A stretch of DNA of 64,000 bases, taken from contig NC_079322.1 of the NCBI RefSeq assembly GCF_029931775.1, forward strand, positions 79,235,326-79,299,325. Reading direction: 5' to 3'. The first letter of the stretch is position 1; every line of letters starts with the position of its first letter. This document shows positions 62,601 through 64,000 of this stretch, one piece after another. The translations under genes were made by a program, and so were the position numbers. This DNA comes from Euleptes europaea (Eukaryota; Chordata; Lepidosauria; Squamata; Sphaerodactylidae). The notes under the pieces are model-generated. The model made no database searches and was not told the origin of the DNA. It saw nothing but the letters and a program-made list of their open reading frames with translations.

Positions 62601-62813
62601 AGGTGGTGCTGCACGGGGACCAGCTGGACCAGAGGCTCCAGGCGCAGCCCCCGGGCAGGCAGGTGTCGTTGGTGCAGAGGAGCCGCCCCTCAGCGCAGGA
62701 GCAGTTGGTGCAGCCGTCGTCGTGGATACTGCCTGGCGCCCAGCTGTGACCCTGGGCATCTGTGCACTCGCAGTGGTCGGGAGAAACACAGGCGCTGTCC
62801 TGCTCCAGGGTCC
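41653..62813 (-). CDS. SSPO: SCO-spondin, C-terminal 25 exons (partial; continues beyond the right edge)
   Basis: Twenty-five exons, joined from right to left, give one 1,151-residue frame ending at TGA 41653-41655. All 24 junction phases agree. Residue order: TIL end and VWC, TSP1, VWC piece, three TSP1, TIL, VWC, two TSP1, TIL, VWC, two TSP1, TIL, VWC, TSP1, TIL, VWC, then a C-terminal cystine-knot. WSxWSxCS, CxxxCG and CxPGCxC motifs recur as expected for TSP1 and TIL. SCO-spondin is the secreted giant glycoprotein of the subcommissural organ and floor plate that assembles Reissner's fibre; the usual length is near 5,000 residues, so about the last quarter is here. I see no stop or frame break in any exon, so the gene looks functional. 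Several donors are non-consensus (see findings). Introns are loaded with MITEs, CR1, hAT and a solo LTR. Confidence 0.95.
42070..42220 (-). CDS. SSPO: SSPO exon, second half of the cystine knot
   Basis: 151 bp, [20 protein letters not shown] to CECSSCQ. Holds the CDCC and CEC cysteines of the knot. Confidence 0.92.
42371..42501 (-). CDS. SSPO: SSPO exon, first half of the cystine knot
   Basis: 131 bp, [15 protein letters not shown] to [16 protein letters not shown]. The CSGRC motif is diagnostic of a cystine-knot ring. Confidence 0.92.
42770..43153. mobile_element. solo LTR
   Basis: 384 bp starting TGTCAGGC and ending GCCTGACA, with an AATAAA near 43073 inside. Flanked by identical CAGCC at 42765-42769 and 43154-43158. 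Internal region lost, as expected from LTR-LTR recombination. Superfamily not determined. Confidence 0.8.
43371..43700 (+). other. LINE-like fragment with an 85-bp block repeated at 44.2 kb
   Basis: 43371-43455 ('gctcggaagacatgttgtcc' to 'ctctggttaatccc') recurs at 44216-44300. The rest reads a short Lys/Gln-rich frame ([20 protein letters not shown]), probably LINE-derived. Confidence 0.45.
43707..43767 (-). CDS. SSPO: SSPO exon, end of the last VWC domain
   Basis: 61 bp, phase 0 to 1, [20 protein letters not shown]. The GSCCPIC motif closes the VWC begun in the preceding exon. Donor GTACGC is weak, but it is the one that fits the next exon's phase. Confidence 0.8.
43976..44071 (-). CDS. 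SSPO: SSPO exon, start of the last VWC domain
   Basis: 96 bp, phase 0 to 0, [20 protein letters not shown] to PPLTCLE. Donor GTAGCA is non-consensus. Confidence 0.88.
44210..44695 (+). mobile_element. LINE ORF2 C-terminal fragment
   Basis: The plus-strand frame contains [20 protein letters not shown], then [14 protein letters not shown]. This is a C..C..H..C knuckle typical of some LINE C-termini, and a relative is at 19.26-19.48 kb. Confidence 0.6.
45278..45486 (-). CDS. SSPO: SSPO exon, TIL domain
   Basis: 209 bp, phase 1 to 0, [20 protein letters not shown] to [11 protein letters not shown], with [16 protein letters not shown] in the middle. Confidence 0.92.
45611..46168. repeat. GTTGCC-type MITE split by CR1
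   Basis: Left part 45611-45700 (AGGTTGCCAACCTCCAGG), right part from about 46056 to 46168 (ending AGAGTTGGCTACCCC). Its right edge is 24 bp from an SSPO splice donor. Confidence 0.75.
45701..46055 (-). mobile_element. CR1 LINE tail inserted in a MITE
   Basis: Starts CATAGAATCATAAGAGTTGG and contains 'cctgcacaatgcaggaaact'. Confidence 0.85.
46192..46356 (-). CDS. SSPO: SSPO exon, TSP1 repeat
   Basis: 165 bp, phase 1 to 1, [19 protein letters not shown], then [16 protein letters not shown]. Confidence 0.93.
46659..46705 (-). CDS. SSPO: SSPO 47-bp mini-exon
   Basis: Phase 2 to 1, [15 protein letters not shown]. It closes the VWC-like segment. Same length and phases as the exons at 55799 and 61145. 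Confidence 0.9.
46980..47131 (-). CDS. SSPO: SSPO exon, TIL end plus VWC start
   Basis: 152 bp, phase 0 to 2, [16 protein letters not shown] to [13 protein letters not shown]. Confidence 0.92.
47224..47351 (-). CDS. SSPO: SSPO exon, TIL domain
   Basis: 128 bp, phase 1 to 0, [20 protein letters not shown] to [11 protein letters not shown]. Confidence 0.93.
48068..49062 (+). mobile_element. hAT transposon carrying a captured host exon
   Basis: 995 bp. Left end CAGTGGTGGCGAACC and right end GGTTCGCCATCACTG are inverted with one mismatch in 15. The flanks CTTTAGGA (48060-48067) and CTCTAGGA (49063-49070) match 7 of 8, as an hAT target duplication should. The left about 120 bp and right about 160 bp are transposon sequence. 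The middle is GC-rich host-like DNA with a leprecan-family first exon. No transposase. Confidence 0.88.
48359..48841 (+). pseudogene. captured first exon of a leprecan/CRTAP-family gene (P3H4-like)
   Basis: 483 bp in one frame: ATG 48359, signal peptide [17 protein letters not shown], then [71 protein letters not shown] and a final HYACYK at a consensus AAG-GTGAGG donor. From memory the words [24 protein letters not shown] and FQxxYPP are those of P3H4 (SC65), with CRTAP the next closest. One in-frame TAG (48482-48484) sits where Gln is expected (LEQYEGE), and about two residues are missing just before it. Because the splice donor and some intron are present, the copy came from genomic DNA, not from mRNA. 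It sits in a hAT element, so this is transduplication. No other exon of the parent gene is nearby. Confidence 0.8.
49297..49458 (-). CDS. SSPO: SSPO exon, TSP1 repeat
   Basis: 162 bp, phase 1 to 1, [19 protein letters not shown], then CNTHNCTP. Confidence 0.93.
49556..49742 (+). repeat. tRNA-Ala-like SINE pieces
   Basis: 3' half at 49556-49650 and a separate 5' half at 49668-49742 with GGCTGTGGCTCAGTGGCAG and GGTTCAATCCCC. Confidence 0.75.
49745..50340. repeat. unclassified AT-rich repeat with an inverted pair
   Basis: 'taacaattcttataaagtag' at 49746 recurs at 49878. Arms 50007-50091 and 50222-50305 are near-perfect inverse copies ('aatgaccaatagaccatacg' against 'tggtctattggtcattt') around a loop of about 130 bp. 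Confidence 0.8.
50365..50567 (-). CDS. SSPO: SSPO exon, fused mini-exon plus TSP1
   Basis: 203 bp, phase 2 to 1. The first 47 bp ([15 protein letters not shown]) equal the separate mini-exons elsewhere; they continue without an intron into [18 protein letters not shown]. Confidence 0.93.
50930..51050 (+). repeat. snap-back interspersed repeat, fragment
   Basis: 'aaactttcgagagtcaaagc' and 'ggtctctagggtgctattgg' as in the copies at 3.0 and 7.0 kb. Confidence 0.5.
51318..51456 (-). CDS. SSPO: SSPO exon, TIL end plus VWC start
   Basis: 139 bp, phase 1 to 2, [20 protein letters not shown] to [13 protein letters not shown]. Its left intron position differs from the matching exons 46980 and 56126. 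Donor GTAGGA. Confidence 0.9.
51900..52230 (-). mobile_element. old LINE 3'-UTR remnant
   Basis: 'gattcaaggcagctggcaat' and 'tcttcagggagcccatccca'. Related in style to 21.3-21.9 kb. Confidence 0.4.
52408..52524 (-). CDS. SSPO: SSPO exon, TIL domain
   Basis: 117 bp, phase 1 to 1, [20 protein letters not shown] to LQGECKP. Donor GTACCT is non-consensus. Confidence 0.9.
53036..53197 (-). CDS. SSPO: SSPO exon, TSP1 repeat
   Basis: 162 bp, phase 1 to 1, [20 protein letters not shown], then ESCNTAACP. Confidence 0.93.
53399..53606. repeat. GTTGCC-type MITE in an SSPO intron
   Basis: AGGGTTGCCAATCTCC against ACCTGGCAACCCT. Confidence 0.8.
53787..54059 (-). CDS. SSPO: SSPO exon, long TSP1-type repeat
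   Basis: 273 bp, phase 1 to 1, [17 protein letters not shown] to LCPDPHACE. It has an unusual low-complexity insert between the first cysteines and QHRFRMC. Acceptor TGTTCTCACTAG is chosen because it alone gives the right phase. Donor GTGCTT is weak. Confidence 0.85.
54292..54475 (+). repeat. 5S-rRNA-headed SINE
   Basis: GAAGCTAAGCAGGGTCGGCC, then 'ggttagtatttggacgggca'. The tail 'gccataagtcagctgtgact' is shared with the 38.2-kb copy. Confidence 0.8.
54942..55184. repeat. inverted pair of the 'gacgtttcgccagc' repeat
   Basis: Arms 54942-55042 and 55076-55184 are inverse copies of the element at 18.48-18.63 kb, around a spacer of about 33 bp with 'cagtgttactcctt' repeats. Confidence 0.85.
55190..55790. 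other. SSPO intron sequence, nothing recognised
   Basis: Moderate-GC sequence without transposon ends or a splice-bounded frame that would fit SSPO phases. Confidence 0.4.
55799..55845 (-). CDS. SSPO: SSPO 47-bp mini-exon
   Basis: Phase 2 to 1, [15 protein letters not shown]. Confidence 0.9.
55883..56063. repeat. GTTGCC-type MITE, worn
   Basis: Body retained ('gggaggg acctca', 'agagatctccaggccccacc'); both ends degraded. It begins 38 bp from the mini-exon. Confidence 0.65.
56126..56250 (-). CDS. SSPO: SSPO exon, TIL end plus VWC start
   Basis: 125 bp, phase 0 to 2, [17 protein letters not shown] to [11 protein letters not shown]. Confidence 0.92.
56748..56878 (-). CDS. SSPO: SSPO exon, TIL domain
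   Basis: 131 bp, phase 1 to 0, [20 protein letters not shown] to CLPGCYCPQ. Donor GTCAGG. Confidence 0.93.
57032..57367. mobile_element. non-autonomous hAT-like element
   Basis: 336 bp between CAGAGGTCGCCAACTTTTT and ...ATGTTGAGGACACCTG. Flanks ATCTAGGT and ACCTAGAC match only 5 of 8, so the insertion is old. The interior carries 'aaaatggctgcca'-type words. Confidence 0.6.
57590..57745 (-). CDS. SSPO: SSPO exon, TSP1 repeat
   Basis: 156 bp, phase 1 to 1, [19 protein letters not shown] to [10 protein letters not shown]. Confidence 0.92.
58135..58360. repeat. GTTGCC-type MITE in an SSPO intron
   Basis: AGGGTTGCCAACCTCCAGG at the left, GAGAGCTGGAAACCCT at the right. Confidence 0.75.
58420..58555 (-). 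other. cysteine-rich open segment behind a splice acceptor, unassigned
   Basis: After TTGTTTTCGCAG a phase-0 frame reads [20 protein letters not shown], then [14 protein letters not shown], and stops. Its phase does not fit the flanking SSPO exons, which already join correctly without it. It could be a fossil exon or a poison exon. Confidence 0.3.
58627..58794 (-). CDS. SSPO: SSPO exon, TSP1 repeat
   Basis: 168 bp, phase 1 to 1, [20 protein letters not shown] to QPCYLQACE. Confidence 0.93.
59318..59456 (+). mobile_element. CR1-clade LINE tail
   Basis: 'ggatgctggactagatggac' and 'cagggctcttctgatg', as in the copy ending at 34212. Confidence 0.7.
59783..60220. repeat. GTTGCC-type MITE split by a SINE
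   Basis: Left part 59783-59897 (AGGGCTGCCAGCCTCC), right part 60117-60220 (AAAGTTGGCAACCCT). Here the SINE is the younger insertion, the reverse of 11.98 kb. Confidence 0.8.
59898..60116 (-). repeat. tRNA-Ala-like SINE inside a MITE
   Basis: Opens with 'aacacatgaagctgccttct' and closes with the complement of the tRNA-like head, 'ctgagccacagctcctcccc'. Confidence 0.85.
60344..60514 (-). CDS. SSPO: SSPO exon, TSP1 repeat
   Basis: 171 bp, phase 1 to 1, [20 protein letters not shown] to NCTAQPCP. Confidence 0.93.
61145..61191 (-). CDS. SSPO: SSPO 47-bp mini-exon
   Basis: Phase 2 to 1, [15 protein letters not shown]. Confidence 0.9.
61380..61500 (+). repeat. short direct repeats 'gctactgcaggcattcaggg'
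   Basis: At least four imperfect repeats of about 35 bp at about 61370-61496, ending next to an SSPO exon. Confidence 0.75.
61525..61677 (-). CDS. SSPO: SSPO exon, TSP1 end plus VWC-like start
   Basis: 153 bp, phase 2 to 2, [19 protein letters not shown] to [12 protein letters not shown]. Donor GTTCGT is non-consensus. Confidence 0.88.
61855..62044. repeat. 81-bp-arm inverted repeat (snap-back)
   Basis: Arms 61855-61935 and 61964-62044 are inverse with a few mismatches and a 28-bp spacer. The outer part 'cttacagactaacac' belongs to an interspersed family. Confidence 0.88.
62413..62542 (+). mobile_element. CR1 LINE tail
   Basis: 'gtgaatttcctgcattgtgc' and 'ctttcaaactctatgatt'-like end. It lies 30 bp from an SSPO exon. 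Confidence 0.8.
62573..62813 (-). CDS. SSPO: SSPO exon, TIL end, VWC and TSP1 start (first exon in window)
   Basis: 241 bp, phase 1 to 2, [20 protein letters not shown], then [19 protein letters not shown], then [17 protein letters not shown]. The preceding exon is outside the window. Confidence 0.92.
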
Positions 62814-62829
62814 CTGGGGAAGGGGGCAG

Positions 62830-63100
62830 GGAAACTCTTCAGGCTGGGGGGGGGGCCTCGGGGGCCTCCGCCCAAACCCTGCCATCATTTACAGTAGATA
62901 AGCTTGGAATTCAGCCTCGTTCAAGCCCTGCAATGCTACAGCCAGTGGGGCATCATGATTTGCATGCGGGACTAGGGTGGGGAAGCCCCAGGTTCAAATC
63001 CCCCCTCAGCATGAGGTTTGCCTCTTCCATGGCTCTCCAAGTGCCCAGGGGGCTGCTTGTCATCTGCCAGAGAGACCAATTTCTGCATACCAGCCTCCGC
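62830..63100 (+). repeat. diverged SINE remnant in an SSPO intron
   Basis: CCAGTGGGGCATCATGATTT and GGTTCAAATCCCCCC resemble a tRNA-like head; the remainder is not recognised. Confidence 0.4.
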
Positions 63101-63104
63101 ACAG

Positions 63105-63752
63105 TTCAGGTGTAAAGTTGCCTTATCCTAAACCAGACCATCAGTTCATCAAGGCTGATATTGTCTACTCAGACTGGCAGTGGCTCTCCAGGATTTCCAG
63201 CTGAGGTCTTTCCCATTACCTACTGCCCAGTCCTTTTTACTGGAGGTGGCGGGGATTGAACCTGGGACCTTCTGCATGCCAAGCAGATGCTCTACCTCTA
63301 AGCCTTGGCCCCTCCCAAACAGCAGAGGGAATGAACACATGAAGCTGTTTTATACTGAATCAGACCCTTGGTCCATCAAATTCAGTATTGTCTACTCAGA
63401 CCGGCAGCGGCTCTCCAGGGTCTCAGGCAGGGGTCTTTCACATCACCTACTTGCCTGGTCCCTTTAACTGGAGATGCCACTGGGGGTTGAACCTGGGACC
63501 TTCTGCATGCCAAGCAGATGCTCTACCACTGAGCCATGACCCTTCCCCAAGCTGCCCTATACCGAGGCAGACCTCAAAGTCCATCAAGGTCAACCTTGCT
63601 TCCTCCGACTGGCAGCAGCTCTCCAGTTCTCAGGTAGAGAGGAGTCCTTTGCATCACCTACTATCACACCCTTCCTACTAGAGATGCCGGGTATTGAACC
63701 TGGGATGTTCCACATGCCAAACAGAGGCGCTTCCACTGAGCCACAGTTCCTC
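63105..63752 (-). repeat. array of three tRNA-Ala-like SINEs
   Basis: Reversed copies at about 63105-63317, 63330-63546 and 63547-63752. Each opens with an 'aagctg' or 'aagttgcc' tail and closes with the complement of the tRNA-like head ('gagccatgacccttcccc', 'gagccacagttcc'). Confidence 0.8.
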
Positions 63753-64000
63753 CTCCTCACCAGGGACAGAGATGCCTTCTCTGCAGTGGCACCCCACAAC
63801 TCTGGAGCTCACCGTTACCCTCCTCATTTCCAGCACCAGGCGAAGGTCTCTCTTAGCTCAGGGCTCTCAGATCTGCAGACTTATGTTGCTATTGACTGGC
63901 TTTTGAAGTATCTCTATTTTGTTTCTCTGTGCGTGTGTTTTCTCTGCCGTGGATGGGCATGCTGCTGATTGCATTATGGTTTGATGATGATTTTAACTGC

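Overview
This is vertebrate nuclear DNA with split genes, CpG-island promoters and dense interspersed repeats. CR1-clade LINEs, a tRNA-Ala-like SINE, a 5S-rRNA-headed SINE, MIR/CORE-like SINEs, several hAT elements and many copies of a short GTTGCC-ended inverted-repeat element point to a sauropsid, most likely a squamate and possibly a gecko. The species assignment is inference.

Layout. (1) About 0.8-1.0 kb: a possible terminal exon of a gene lying off the left edge. (2) 2.65-8.92 kb, plus strand: a candidate six-exon gene for a small secreted, N-glycosylated, basic protein that I cannot name; every exon is read in phase 0. (3) 13-40 kb, plus strand: a cluster of three C2H2 zinc-finger genes. 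The first (16.2-17.5 kb) has 11 fingers, and the KRAB exons upstream of it are decayed. The second (26.8-33.0 kb) is a complete KRAB gene with 10 fingers. The third (36.8-40.2 kb) is a complete KRAB gene with 11 fingers. CpG islands lie at about 13.1, 26.5 and 36.5 kb, and the last two contain the start codons of genes 2 and 3. (4) 41.5-62.8 kb, minus strand: the last 25 coding exons of SCO-spondin (SSPO). I reconstructed them with consistent intron phases from a TIL/VWC/TSP1 cassette region to the C-terminal cystine knot and stop. The gene continues past the right edge. Zinc-finger gene 3 and SSPO are tail to tail, with poly(A) signals about 0.5 kb apart. This matches the known zinc-finger/SSPO neighbourhood of human 7q36.

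How the genes relate. The zinc-finger genes are expected nuclear DNA-binding proteins; the two KRAB genes would act as repressors. SSPO encodes the giant glycoprotein of Reissner's fibre. Apart from old shared synteny, nothing in the sequence suggests that they work together.

The most unusual item is a hAT transposon of about 1 kb (48,068-49,062) inside a CR1 LINE inside an SSPO intron. It carries a captured host-gene first exon of the leprecan/CRTAP/P3H4 type, with its own ATG, signal peptide and splice donor, now interrupted by one stop codon. Also notable are a perfect 140-bp palindrome next to exon 1 of zinc-finger gene 2, the decayed KRAB exons of gene 1, and the undescribed phase-0 secreted-protein gene. 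Exon borders come from reading splice signals and frame by eye; no alignment or expression data were available.
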